64,000 nucleotides of DNA. Source: Corynebacterium uberis. Its GTDB lineage: Bacteria; Actinomycetota; Actinomycetes; Mycobacteriales; Mycobacteriaceae. The translations under genes were made by a program, and so were the position numbers. The stretch is taken from NCBI RefSeq assembly GCF_020616335.1, contig NZ_CP085051.1, positions 1,054,001 through 1,118,000 of the forward strand, read 5' to 3'. Positions within the stretch are counted from its first letter, which is position 1. Each line of letters begins with the position of its first letter. Positions 17,517 through 26,005 of this stretch are shown here, piece by piece. The notes under the pieces were generated by a model. It was not told the DNA's origin. It made no database searches and saw only the letters and a program-made list of their open reading frames with translations.

Positions 17517-18526
17517 GATTCCTTCCTTGCCTGCTTGATAACCAAGTAGATCAACACCGGGGCGCCGATGGCCGAGGTCACCAGACCCACCGGAACCTCC
17601 CAGCTCAGCGCCAAACGTGCCACCAGATCAGCGGCCGTGAGCAGTGCCGCGCCCGCCGCTGCCGCCCCGGGCAGGGACGCCACCGGGCTGGCCGCCACCC
17701 GGGCGGTAATGTGCGGGGCGACAAAGGCGACAAAGCCCACCGGACCCGCCGCGGCAACCGCGCCGGCCGACAGCGCCACCGCGCTACCCAGGACGCAGGC
17801 CTGAACCAGCGCGACTGGGGCGCCTAAGCCGGCGGCAACGCGGGACCCCAGGTGCAAAGCCCGAAGCTCAAACGCCAGCCAGCGCCCCAACGCAGCCACC
17901 ACCAGCAGTGCCCCTGCCGCGGCGCCCATGACCTGCCAGGTCATTGCGGACAGGGATCCAGACACCCACACCTTCGCCTCCGCCGCCCGGTTGAGGTCCG
18001 CGGCAGAAATCAGGTACAGCGTCCACCCATTGAGCAGCGCGGACATGGCCACACCCATGAGGACAAGGCGCAGCGGATCGATACCCCGGCGCCACGACAA
18101 CAGCCACACCACCGCCATGACCACCCCTGCGCCCACCAACGCCGCGGTGGCCACAGCGGAGGACCCGGCGTTCAACCCGAGCAGCGGGCCCACCACGATG
18201 ACGGTCACCGCCGCGGCCGAGGCGCCGTGGGTAATGCCCAGCACGTCCGGGCTGGCCAGCGGGTTGCGCGCCAGCGTCTGGGTCAGCGCGCCGGCGAGCC
18301 CCAGGCACGCTCCGACGAGCAGCGCACCACAGGTGCGCGGGGCCCGGGTCCCCAGCACCACGGTGGTATCCAGGCGGCTGCCGTGGCCCAGCGCCACGTC
18401 CACCACGCCCTGGAGGCTGATGGGGTAGTCGCCCAAGCACAGCCCCGCCAGCCCCGCCGCGGCGGCGATGAGCAGGAGGGATACGGTGGCCCAGTGACCG
18501 CGGGCGCGTCGGGACATCATGCTCAT
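17513..18526 (-). CDS. iron-siderophore ABC transporter permease (FecCD family), second subunit
   Basis: Inner-membrane permease of 337 residues, FecCD/BtuC fold with about nine to ten spans. Family motifs are RAPRTCGALLVGACLGLAGA, NPLASPDVLGITHGASAAA and GPVGFVAFVAPHI. ATG 18526 is used because it overlaps the TGA of the upstream permease (ATGA at 18523-18526); the frame runs 11 codons further upstream into that gene. It pairs as a heterodimer with the upstream FecCD protein. Confidence 0.92.
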   Translation of the reverse strand: MSMMSRRARGHWATVSLLLIAAAAGLAGLCLGDYPISLQGVVDVALGHGSRLDTTVVLGTRAPRTCGALLVGACLGLAGALTQTLARNPLASPDVLGITHGASAAAVTVIVVGPLLGLNAGSSAVATAALVGAGVVMAVVWLLSWRRGIDPLRLVLMGVAMSALLNGWTLYLISAADLNRAAEAKVWVSGSLSAMTWQVMGAAAGALLVVAALGRWLAFELRALHLGSRVAAGLGAPVALVQACVLGSAVALSAGAVAAAGPVGFVAFVAPHITARVAASPVASLPGAAAAGAALLTAADLVARLALSWEVPVGLVTSAIGAPVLIYLVIKQARKES

Positions 18527-19545
18527 GCGGGGCTGACCACCCTCCGGCGGACCACCCACATAAACAGCGGGGCGCCAACCAGGGCGAGCACCACGCCCAC
18601 CTCAACCTCACCGTGGGGGATGACCAGGCGGCCAACGATGTCCGCGCTAGTCAACAGGCAGGCCCCGCCCACGGCGCTCAGCGGCACCAAGGCCCGGTGG
18701 TCCGAGCCACACAGCGGACGCAGCAGGTGGGGGACCACCAGGGCCAAAAAGGCGATCGGGCCGGCCGCCGCGGTGGACACCCCGGCGAGTACCGCCACAA
18801 GTCCGAGGGCGCCCAGGCGCGCGGCGCCCACGGAAGTGCCCAGACCAGAAGCCACAGCATCGCCTAAGGCCAAGAGGTTGAGCGTGGGGGAGAGCGCGCA
18901 GGCGCCAGCCACGGCAATGGTCAAAACGATGGCGGTCAGCACCGCAGTACGCATGTCTGCGCCCGCGACGGAACCGATGGTCCAGAAGCGCAGCTTGTCT
19001 AAGGCAAAGGCGTCGCGCAGCACCAGGCCCGCGCTCAAGGAGGACAACAGGGCAGTCAGCGCCGCCCCGGCCAGGATGAGGGTCAAGGGGTTGATGCTGC
19101 GGCCCAGGGCCGTGATGCCAAACACCAGGGCGCAGGCGCCACCCGCTCCGACTAAGGCCAGCAGCGCCGTCACGGTGGCGGACAGGGGACCGGCCACGGT
19201 GGTGGCGGTGACGATCGCCAGCGCCGCCCCGGCGGAGATACCCAGGATGCCCGGATCGCTCAAGGGATTGTGGGTCACGGTCTGGATAATCACCCCGGCA
19301 ACCCCCAAAGCCGCGCCGACGCTGAGCGCCGTCAGCGTCCGGGGCAGGCGCAGGTGCGCGATGATCTCCCCATCGGAACCCCCGGTGGACCCGCTGCGGA
19401 TGGCGCGCAGGGCGGGGCCGGCGGCGTCGATAAGCTGTGCAGGAGACATGCTGCGCGAGCCCAGGCACAGGCTGGCCACGGCGATCAGCGCCAGGGCCAC
19501 CAGCAGGATGCCCGCAAGATACCCGAGGGGACGGGGATTGTTCAT
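18523..19545 (-). CDS. iron-siderophore ABC transporter permease (FecCD family), first subunit
   Basis: Inner-membrane permease of 340 residues and first gene of the minus-strand iron operon. It has an N-terminal span (residues 10-30), LRLPRTLTALSVGAALGVAG, NPLSDPGILGISAGAALA and GPIAFLALVVPHLLRPL, all typical of FecCD permeases. Its promoter shares the 113-bp gap to the divergent lipoprotein gene, where a DtxR-like half site lies, so iron repression of both directions is likely. A copy of the 13-mer repeat is at 19433-19445. Confidence 0.92.
   Translation of the reverse strand: MNNPRPLGYLAGILLVALALIAVASLCLGSRSMSPAQLIDAAGPALRAIRSGSTGGSDGEIIAHLRLPRTLTALSVGAALGVAGVIIQTVTHNPLSDPGILGISAGAALAIVTATTVAGPLSATVTALLALVGAGGACALVFGITALGRSINPLTLILAGAALTALLSSLSAGLVLRDAFALDKLRFWTIGSVAGADMRTAVLTAIVLTIAVAGACALSPTLNLLALGDAVASGLGTSVGAARLGALGLVAVLAGVSTAAAGPIAFLALVVPHLLRPLCGSDHRALVPLSAVGGACLLTSADIVGRLVIPHGEVEVGVVLALVGAPLFMWVVRRRVVSPA
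19433..19445 (+). repeat. 13-mer GGCGTCGATAAGC, exact copy
   Basis: Exact copy on the plus strand within the minus-strand permease gene, where it reads Leu-Ile-Asp-Ala. Confidence 0.75.
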
Positions 19546-19581
19546 CGGCAGTCTGATCCTAAAGATGTAATCTGATGTCCA

Positions 19582-19600
19582 TTAGGTTAGCTAAGGGCAC
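19582..19600. promoter_or_regulatory. candidate DtxR operator between divergent iron-uptake genes
   Basis: The left nine bases, TTAGGTTAG, match one half of the DtxR consensus TTAGGTTAGCCTAACCTAA exactly; the right half is poorly conserved. The site overlaps the probable -35 zone of the lipoprotein promoter (-10-like TATCCT at about 19608). A second inverted pair, CTAAGG (19591-19596) and CCTTAG (19611-19616), overlaps it. DtxR is the iron-dependent repressor of corynebacteria. Confidence 0.6.
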
Positions 19601-19658
19601 AGTACCCTATCCTTAGCATTGTCAGACAACAGCCCACCACCCAAGGAGCCCCAACACC

Positions 19659-20660
19659 ATGGTTGACCTACGCCGCGTGATCGCCGCCGCCGCACTATCC
19701 TCCATTGCTGTCCTCAGCGCATGCAGCCAAGGAACACCCGAGACGCAGCAGACCACCTCGAGTGCGCCCGCCGCCAACCAGCACGGCGACCACGTCTCCA
19801 TCACCCACGCGTGGGGCACCGACGAATACCCCACCCACCCCGCAACCGTGGTGGCAAGCGGAACCGCGGTGGACAACCTCCTGGAACTGGGCATTACCCC
19901 CACCGCAGTGGTCGTGTCCACCATGGATAAAAACAACCCCTGGCTCATAGACAAACTCGACGGCGTCCACATCATCGAAACCGCCGACTACGGCAGCCTG
20001 CCGGTAGAAAAGATCGCCGCAGAAAAGCCCGACCTCATTGTTGGCGACTTCTGGCACATCACCCAAGACAATTACAACGCTCTTAAAGACATCGCCCCCA
20101 CGCTCGGAGGAATAGGCACCACCGGCGAGCAGTCCGGGTGGAAGCCCCAGCTCACCGCGCTCGGAACCATCTACGGCAAGGAAGACCAAGCCGCAGCCGT
20201 CCTCGCCGCTGATGAGAAGCGATTCGGCGACGCCGCCGCGGACATGCCCGGATTGCGCGGCAAAACAGCAGTGCTCACGCAGTTCATCAAAGGCCAGGGA
20301 ATCGGCGTTATTGCGGACGAAAAAGAGCCCGGCAATTCCTTCTTCTACGACCTGGGCATGACCATCCCTGAAAAGGTAGCCACGCTGCCCAATGTGCAGA
20401 TGGGCCGGGCCATGATCTCGCCAGAGCAGGTCAGCCTCCTTGACGCGGACTTCATGGTGATCTTCCCCGCCAGCGGGACCGAGGCGGAAATGCACGCCCT
20501 GCCCGGATTCGATCAGCTGCGCCAAGTCGCCGGCAAGCACACCGTCTTTACGGACTTTTCCACCGTCCAGGGCCTCAACATTCCCAGCTCGCTGAGCCGC
20601 GCCTGGGTGCTCGATTCCATCCGCCCGCAGCTGAAGCAGCTTGCCCACCAGGGTGCCTGA
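19659..20660 (+). CDS. iron-siderophore binding lipoprotein, copy 1
   Basis: Secreted, membrane-anchored substrate-binding protein of the Fep/Fhu type, 333 residues. A lipoprotein signal peptide ends with LSAC (Cys22). The mature part has the class III (periplasmic-binding-protein-like II) layout, with HAWGTDEYPTHPATVVASG, DNLLELGITP, KPDLIVGDFW and LGGIGTTGEQ, and a long connecting helix. It should deliver ferric siderophore to the divergent FecCD/FecE transporter. It is followed after 45 bp by a close paralogue; both are probably one transcript from the DtxR-controlled promoter. Confidence 0.9.
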   Translation: MVDLRRVIAAAALSSIAVLSACSQGTPETQQTTSSAPAANQHGDHVSITHAWGTDEYPTHPATVVASGTAVDNLLELGITPTAVVVSTMDKNNPWLIDKLDGVHIIETADYGSLPVEKIAAEKPDLIVGDFWHITQDNYNALKDIAPTLGGIGTTGEQSGWKPQLTALGTIYGKEDQAAAVLAADEKRFGDAAADMPGLRGKTAVLTQFIKGQGIGVIADEKEPGNSFFYDLGMTIPEKVATLPNVQMGRAMISPEQVSLLDADFMVIFPASGTEAEMHALPGFDQLRQVAGKHTVFTDFSTVQGLNIPSSLSRAWVLDSIRPQLKQLAHQGA

Positions 20661-20705
20661 CCGGGCCTCGCGCCTTTTCACCCCCCGAAGGAGAACCACC
20701 GCATC

Positions 20706-21695
20706 ATGATCCCTACATCATCCCTGCGTCGCTCCGCCGCAGCGCTGCTGGCCGGGGCGCTACTGCTTGCCGGTTGTAGCAGCCCGCAGTCTGGCGAAAA
20801 CACGGACTCCGCCGCATCCGAGCAGGCCACCGTGACCATCACGCACGCCTGGGGGACCGACGCTTACCCGGTCAAACCCCACAAGGTGGTGGCCACCGGC
20901 ACCTCCGTGGACAACCTGCTGGAGCTGGGAATCACCCCGGACGTGGTAATCAATACCCCCATTGATAAAGACGTGCCGTGGCGCGAAGGCAAGCTCGACG
21001 GCGTGACCGTCCTGGAGATGCCGGACTTCCGGACGATGCCGATTGAAAAGATCGCCGCCGAAAAGCCCGACTTCATCGTCGGAGACTTCTGGCGGATCAG
21101 CCAGGACAACTACGCTGCGCTCAAGGACATCGCTCCCACCCTCGGCGGCATCGGCGCCACCGGCTTGGACATCGGCTGGGACAAGCAGCTGGAGGCGCTG
21201 GGCACCATCTATGACAAAAAGGATGAGGCGCAGGCCGTCCTGGCCGCCGACAAGAAGCGCTTTGCCGACGCCGCCGCCGCGCTGCCGGGAATCAAGGGCA
21301 AGACCGGGGTGGTGGCCCAGTACATCAAGGAAAAGGGCCTGGGCGTGGTGGCCGAGCGCACCGAGCCGGGCAACTCCTTCTACTATGACCTCGGCATGAC
21401 GGTGCCGGAATCCGTGCTGGGCCTGCCGAACATCAAGACCGGGCGGGCGATCGTCTCCCCGGAGCAGGTTCAGCTGCTCGCCGCCGACTTCATGGTGATC
21501 TACCCGGTCAGCGGCAGCGAGGCGGACATGCACACGCTGTCCGGTTTTGACCAGCTGCCCCAGGTGGCCCACCACACCACCGTCTACGGCGATGCGCAGC
21601 TGGTGCAGGGGGTCAACGTGCCCAGCTCCCGGAGCCGCGCCTGGGTCTTAGAAAAGATCATGCCGCAGCTCAAGGCGCTGTCCGACGCCGCCTAG
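20706..21695 (+). CDS. iron-siderophore binding lipoprotein, copy 2
   Basis: 329 residues, paralogue of the preceding gene with the same block structure: signal peptide with lipobox LAGC (Cys24), then ITHAWGTDAYPVKPHKVVAT, DNLLELGITPDVVI, EKIAAEKPDFIVGDFW, LGGIGATG and PGNSFYYDLGMTVPE. The pair probably arose by tandem duplication; divergence is spread evenly, and the second copy is more GC-rich at third positions. Two receptors feeding one permease set could widen siderophore range. The gene ends 2 bp before the convergent ilvD stop. Confidence 0.9.
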   Translation: MIPTSSLRRSAAALLAGALLLAGCSSPQSGENTDSAASEQATVTITHAWGTDAYPVKPHKVVATGTSVDNLLELGITPDVVINTPIDKDVPWREGKLDGVTVLEMPDFRTMPIEKIAAEKPDFIVGDFWRISQDNYAALKDIAPTLGGIGATGLDIGWDKQLEALGTIYDKKDEAQAVLAADKKRFADAAAALPGIKGKTGVVAQYIKEKGLGVVAERTEPGNSFYYDLGMTVPESVLGLPNIKTGRAIVSPEQVQLLAADFMVIYPVSGSEADMHTLSGFDQLPQVAHHTTVYGDAQLVQGVNVPSSRSRAWVLEKIMPQLKALSDAA

Positions 21696-21697
21696 CG

Positions 21698-23539
21698 CTA
21701 ATCCACCTGGCGCACCGCGCCCTTGTCGGCTGAGGTGGCCATGGCCGCGTAGGCGCGCAGCGCCTTGGACACTGTGCGGTTGCGGCCCACGGGCGTCCAC
21801 GGCTTGTCGCGGGACTCCATCTCTGCGCGGCGCCGGGCGATTTCCTCATCAGGGACCTCCAGGCGCAGGATGCGCTCGTGGATGTCAATGGTGATGGTAT
21901 CGCCATCGTGGATGAGTCCGATCAGCCCGCCGTGGGCGGCCTCCGGGGACATGTGCCCGATGGACAGTCCGGAGGTGCCGCCGGAGAAGCGCCCGTCCGT
22001 AATCAGGGCGCACACCTTGCCCAGGCCGGCGCCCTTGAGGAAGGACGTCGGGTGCAGCATCTCCTGCATGCCCGGCCCGCCGGAGGGGCCCTCGTAGCGG
22101 ATGACCACCACGTCGCCGGGCTTGACCTTCTTGGCCAGGATCGTCGAAACCGCTTGCTCCTGGCTTTCCACCACCAGGGCCGGGCCGCTGAAGTGCCATA
22201 GCTCCTCATCCACGCCGGCGGACTTGATCACCGCGCCGTCGGGGGCGAGGTTGCCGCGCAGGATCACCAGGCCGCCGTCGGAGGTGTAGGCGTGCGCCAC
22301 ATCGTGGATGCAGCCGTGTTCGGCGTCGGTGTCCAGCTCTTCCCAGCGCGCGGACTGGGAGAACGCCTCGGTGGTGCGGCGCCCGCCGGGGGCGGCGTGG
22401 AAGAGGTCGCGGGCGTCGTCGATGGCCTTGCCGCCGCGCACGTCCCAGTCGTCGAGCCACTCGTCGACGGATCCGTACAGGGCGGTGTGGACGTCCTTGT
22501 TCAGCAGCCCGGCGCGGCGCAGTTCGCCGAGGATGGCGGGGATGCCGCCGGCGCGGTGGACGTCTTCGATGTGGTAGTCGGAGTTGGGGGAGACCTTGGC
22601 TAGGCAGGGGATGCGGTAGGACAGCTCGTCAATGTCGGCGAGGTCAAAGTCCACCTCGCCCTCTTGGGCGGCGGCCAGGATGTGCAGGACCGTGTTGGTG
22701 GATCCGCCCATGGCCATGTCCAGGGCCATGGCGTTGGCAAAGGCGTGCCGGGTGGCAATGGACCGGGGCAACACGGAGTCGTCGCCCTGGCCGTAGTAGC
22801 GCTGGCACATGTCAACGATGAGGCTGCCGGCGCGCTCGAACAGGGCGCGGCGGGCGGTGTGGGTGGCCAGGGTGGTGCCGTTTCCGGGCAGGGACAGGCC
22901 CAGGGCCTCGGTCAGGCAGTTCATGGAGTTGGCGGTGAACATGCCGGAGCAGGAGCCGCAGGTCGGGCAGGCAAAGTTCTCGATTGTGCCCAGCCCGGCC
23001 TCATCGACGGCATCGTTGGCGGAGGCGGTGATCGCGGTGATCAGGTCCGTGGGTGCGTGGGCTACGCCGTCGACCACCACGGCTTTGCCGGCTTCCATGG
23101 GGCCGCCGGAGACGAAGATCGCGGGGATGTTCAGCCGCAGGGCGGCGTTGAGCATGCCGGGGGTGATTTTGTCGCAGTTGGAGATGCACACCATGGCGTC
23201 GGCGGTGTGGGCGTTGCACATGTACTCCACGGAGTCGGAGATGATCTCGCGGCTGGGCAGGGAGTAGAGCATGCCGCCGTGGCCCATGGCAATGCCGTCG
23301 TCCACGGCGATGGTGTTGAATTCTTTGGGCACGCCGCCGGCGGCGCGCACGGCGTCGGCGACCACGTCGCCCACGTTTTTCAGGTGGACGTGCCCGGGCA
23401 CAAACTGGGTGTAGGAGTTGACGATGGCCACAATCGGCTTGCCAAACTCCGACTCCTTGGTGCCCGTTGCCCGCCACAGGGCGCGGGCCCCGGAGGCGTT
23501 GCGCCCCACGGTGGTGACTTTGGATCGCAGCTCGATCAC
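21698..23539 (-). CDS. ilvD: dihydroxy-acid dehydratase
   Basis: Iron-sulfur dehydratase of 613 residues converting 2,3-dihydroxy-isovalerate or -3-methylvalerate to the keto acids in valine and isoleucine synthesis. Cluster-binding cysteines are in [11 protein letters not shown] and [18 protein letters not shown]; the C-terminal swivelling domain has [14 protein letters not shown]. The full-length family match starts at the first Met (23539). It sits just upstream, on the opposite strand, of the rest of the ilv genes with a small membrane gene and the mechanosensitive channel in between, the arrangement known from C. glutamicum. Confidence 0.96.
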   Translation of the reverse strand: MIELRSKVTTVGRNASGARALWRATGTKESEFGKPIVAIVNSYTQFVPGHVHLKNVGDVVADAVRAAGGVPKEFNTIAVDDGIAMGHGGMLYSLPSREIISDSVEYMCNAHTADAMVCISNCDKITPGMLNAALRLNIPAIFVSGGPMEAGKAVVVDGVAHAPTDLITAITASANDAVDEAGLGTIENFACPTCGSCSGMFTANSMNCLTEALGLSLPGNGTTLATHTARRALFERAGSLIVDMCQRYYGQGDDSVLPRSIATRHAFANAMALDMAMGGSTNTVLHILAAAQEGEVDFDLADIDELSYRIPCLAKVSPNSDYHIEDVHRAGGIPAILGELRRAGLLNKDVHTALYGSVDEWLDDWDVRGGKAIDDARDLFHAAPGGRRTTEAFSQSARWEELDTDAEHGCIHDVAHAYTSDGGLVILRGNLAPDGAVIKSAGVDEELWHFSGPALVVESQEQAVSTILAKKVKPGDVVVIRYEGPSGGPGMQEMLHPTSFLKGAGLGKVCALITDGRFSGGTSGLSIGHMSPEAAHGGLIGLIHDGDTITIDIHERILRLEVPDEEIARRRAEMESRDKPWTPVGRNRTVSKALRAYAAMATSADKGAVRQVD

Positions 23540-23636
23540 GGGAAACTCCTAGCTAAAGGTGGGTAGACTACTGCCCACAGGTGGGTCAAGAAAGGAACCG
23601 GTGCGGCCCGGACGGGGGTGGTGTCCGTGGGAAACG

Positions 23637-24152
23637 CTACTGGTCCTGCTCGTCCTTCATGGCGGCGTATTCCTCGCGGGTAACAAGGCGTTCGCTGCCG
23701 TCGCGGCGCACGATGGTGATCATGTCGTCTGCGGCTTCCCGGCCGGCGGTCAGCGCGTCCGGGATGCGGCCCCGCGACGCTTCGGACAGCGCCGGCAGGT
23801 CGTTGAAGGTTACCGCGGGAAGGGCCACGCGTTCGCGGCCCTGGGCGGTGGTGGTGCGGCGCAGGAATGCGCGGGCGCCTGTGAATCCAATGCCGGCGAT
23901 GTCTTCCCAGTTCACGTGCACGGGCGCCCGGAGTGCGTAGCGTGCGGTGATCCCGGAATCATCGACGGTGGTTGCCACTCTTAAGACCCACCACAGGTAG
24001 GCCGCTGGCAGCAGCCAGGCCCACGCAAGCACCAACGGAGCATGGCTGAAGGGAATGGCGATGATGCAGGCCATCAACACCACTACCAGCAGGTGGATCC
24101 GTTCGGGGCGGAAGACCGTCCGGTGCTCGGCGTGGGGATTCATGTCGTTCAT
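23637..24152 (-). CDS. small membrane protein with bacterial PH domain (CFP-6/antigen 6 type)
   Basis: 171 residues. Two membrane spans lie close together (about residues 19-57, IHLLVVVLMACIIAIPFSH and LVLAWAWLLPAAYLWWVLRV). A PH-like domain follows with the typical ALRAPVHVNWEDIAGIGF stretch, similar to low-molecular-weight antigen CFP-6 of mycobacteria. Function is unknown. ATG 24152 is used; ATG 24143 is an alternative, and a longer upstream frame overlaps the channel gene antisense-free but has random composition. It is probably co-transcribed with the upstream mscCG-like gene (gap 37 bp). Confidence 0.75.
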   Translation of the reverse strand: MNDMNPHAEHRTVFRPERIHLLVVVLMACIIAIPFSHAPLVLAWAWLLPAAYLWWVLRVATTVDDSGITARYALRAPVHVNWEDIAGIGFTGARAFLRRTTTAQGRERVALPAVTFNDLPALSEASRGRIPDALTAGREAADDMITIVRRDGSERLVTREEYAAMKDEQDQ

Positions 24153-24189
24153 AGTAATCAGGACCCCGCATGGGTCCCGAATCGCCCCG

Positions 24190-25638
24190 CTATTGTGCCT
24201 GCGTGGTGGCCTCTGGCGTCGCGCTGGAGCTGGGGGTGGGGGTGTGGCTGTGCGCCTCTTCCTCCGGCTCTGGGGTAGGGGTGGGCGTGGTGCCGGCGTT
24301 GTCTTCGGCGGGGCGCTCGGGGGTGGCGCTGGGCCGCGGGGTGCTGGGGGTGGGCTCCTCGGCCGGCGTGGTGATGGCGGGCTCCGGCGTGGGCGTGGGC
24401 GTGGGGGTGGACGTGGATTCTGAGACGGTGGGAAACAGCCGGTTGGGGGAGAGCCAGCCGTCGTCGCCCTGCCAGTCATCGTCGGCTTGGACGGTGGCCA
24501 GCTGGAGGTAAAACAGCACGCCCAGGGCCGCCACCAGCAGGGTGGTGGAGGGGCGGAAGCGGTGGCCCAGGCTGAGCGCGCCGTGCAGCTTGCCGGACTT
24601 GTTCGTGCGTATCGACGCCCCCGTCGCCCCCTCGGCGGAATCGTCCGGCTCGGGCTGCGCGGCCGCGGGGCTGGCGTCCGGCTGCGCGGGCAGCTGCGGG
24701 CTGGTGGGCGGGGTGAGCACTTCGGTGGGGGTGTCGGCGACGTCGGGGGAGTCGGCGTCGGTAAGCGTGCGCCGCAACGTGCCCGAGGTCGTGGGGGCGG
24801 AGCCATACTCTTCCCAGAATTCGGCGACGATGGCCGTGCGGATGGCGCGCTCGACCTGCCATTGGCTGCCGGGCTCTACCTGAACCATCACCCGCATCTG
24901 CATCATCCAGGGCATGCCCACCGTGGTCGGCGGGGTGACGTCCACGGCCGGGTGGATTTCCAGCGGGCCGAGGATATCGGTGGAGATGGCGGGGTCGAGG
25001 AGTGCCTGGGAGGCGCTGGCGCGGCAGCGCTCGATCGCGTCGGCAGGACTGCGCGAGCCCAGCAGCGGAACCGGAATGACCACCACCGCCCGCGACCAGT
25101 AGTTTGAGGAGTTCACGCACACCTTCGCCGTGGAGTTGGGGATGGTCACCGTCTCCTGGGCCAGCGTGCGGATGCGGGTCGCGCGCATGGTGATCTGGAT
25201 GACGGTGCCTTCTACTTCAACCCCGTTGCCCTCAAAGCGCACCCAGTCCCCGATGCCGTACTGCTTTTCGGTGAGAATGAAAAAGCCGGCCATGAAGTCG
25301 GCGATGATGGATTGCGCGCCCAAGCCGATGGCGGCCGAGGCCACGGTGGCGGGGATCGCGGCGCCGGTCAGGGAGAACCCCAGCGCCCTTAAGAAGGCCA
25401 CCAGGAGCAGGAAATAGGCCACCATCTGAATGATGTAGACGGCCACCCCCGTGATGGCCTGCCGGGTCTTGCCATCCTGGGAATCGTTGGACTCCTCGAT
25501 ATGGCGGTTGACCACCCCGATGGCAAAACGGCCAATGCGGGGGATGAGCACCGCGATGATGCACAGCAGGGCCAGGGTCAGACCTTTGTCTGAGATCCAT
25601 ACCCAGACGTTGTAACGCAATAAGTGGACCGGCAACAT
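24190..25638 (-). CDS. mscCG: MscS-type mechanosensitive channel, MscCG-like glutamate exporter
   Basis: Inner-membrane channel of 482 residues. The MscS core is at residues 20-270: pore-lining helix with AAIPATVASAAIGLGAQSI, then FMAGFFILTEKQYGIGDWVRF, GTVIQITMRATRIRT and VTIPNSTAKVCVNSSN. Unlike standard MscS it has a long C-terminal extension with a disordered linker, a fourth membrane span (about residues 364-383) and a Thr/Pro-rich tail. This layout is diagnostic of C. glutamicum MscCG (YggB, NCgl1221), the main L-glutamate exporter. The position between ilvD and ilvB also matches. ATG 25638 aligns with the short MscCG N-terminus. Confidence 0.93.
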   Translation of the reverse strand: MLPVHLLRYNVWVWISDKGLTLALLCIIAVLIPRIGRFAIGVVNRHIEESNDSQDGKTRQAITGVAVYIIQMVAYFLLLVAFLRALGFSLTGAAIPATVASAAIGLGAQSIIADFMAGFFILTEKQYGIGDWVRFEGNGVEVEGTVIQITMRATRIRTLAQETVTIPNSTAKVCVNSSNYWSRAVVVIPVPLLGSRSPADAIERCRASASQALLDPAISTDILGPLEIHPAVDVTPPTTVGMPWMMQMRVMVQVEPGSQWQVERAIRTAIVAEFWEEYGSAPTTSGTLRRTLTDADSPDVADTPTEVLTPPTSPQLPAQPDASPAAAQPEPDDSAEGATGASIRTNKSGKLHGALSLGHRFRPSTTLLVAALGVLFYLQLATVQADDDWQGDDGWLSPNRLFPTVSESTSTPTPTPTPEPAITTPAEEPTPSTPRPSATPERPAEDNAGTTPTPTPEPEEEAHSHTPTPSSSATPEATTQAQ

Positions 25639-25774
25639 GGCGACCACCGTAGGGCCTTCGCCCTTGGATTTCCTGGACTGCGCCTGTGTGCTGCTCACAC
25701 GGTGGCGCGGGGGAGTGTGGCGCCGGGAAACCCCAAGAAGGGGGTCACCAAATGGTGTACTTCGCAACCGTGTG

Positions 25775-25780
25775 TATACT
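25775..25780 (+). promoter_or_regulatory. -10 element of the ilvBN(C) promoter
   Basis: TATACT lies 8 nt before the leader peptide ATG at 25788, so the leader message would be nearly leaderless. The -35 region is weak. Confidence 0.55.
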
Positions 25781-25787
25781 ACCCGGC

Positions 25788-25835
25788 ATGACCATCCTTC
25801 GACTTGTAATTATCACGCCGCGGCGCTCGCCGTGA
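25788..25835 (+). CDS. ilvL: ilv operon leader peptide
   Basis: A 15-codon frame, MTILRLVIITPRRSP, of which six residues are Ile, Leu or Val. It lies upstream of ilvB and is followed by a hairpin with a T-rich run at 25863-25906. It is nearly superimposable on the leader I know from the C. glutamicum ilvBNC operon, which acts in transcription attenuation: shortage of branched-chain aminoacyl-tRNA stalls the ribosome and prevents terminator formation. The competing antiterminator pairing was not worked out base by base. Confidence 0.85.
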   Translation: MTILRLVIITPRRSP

Positions 25836-25862
25836 CGGCTTCCTACAAGTCGACCGACAAGC

Positions 25863-25906
25863 GCCCTCCACAGCCCACACCCAGGCTGTGCGGGGGCTTT
25901 TGTTTT
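25863..25906 (+). terminator. attenuator terminator of the ilvBN operon
   Basis: The stem CACAGCC (25869-25875) pairs with GGCTGTG (25884-25890) around an 8-nt loop. It is extended by a partly paired C-rich/G-rich outer stem and followed by TTTTGTTTT. Placed between ilvL and ilvB, it is the likely attenuator. Confidence 0.8.
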
Positions 25907-26005
25907 AGGTGACACCCACCCACGGTGCCGCCCGGTCATGGACCCGACGCCCACCAACAACCGAAACTGTGGACACACCCAACTAAAAGAATCGAGAGGA
26001 ACCCC

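Noticed and set aside
17852..19570. 572-codon plus-strand frame opposite the iron permease genes
   Set aside because: Antisense shadow of two clear FecCD permeases; low-complexity translation without domains.
23550..23590. CCCAC-CT-GTGGG palindrome upstream of ilvD as an LtbR site
   Set aside because: Resembles the leuB dyad in base composition but has a 2-bp spacer and lacks the ATGRTGGGAT core.
25925..26005. Upstream extension of ilvB by 27 codons
   Set aside because: Lies right after the attenuator, lacks a good RBS, and is not family-like; GTG 26006 has AGAGGA upstream and gives the expected length.
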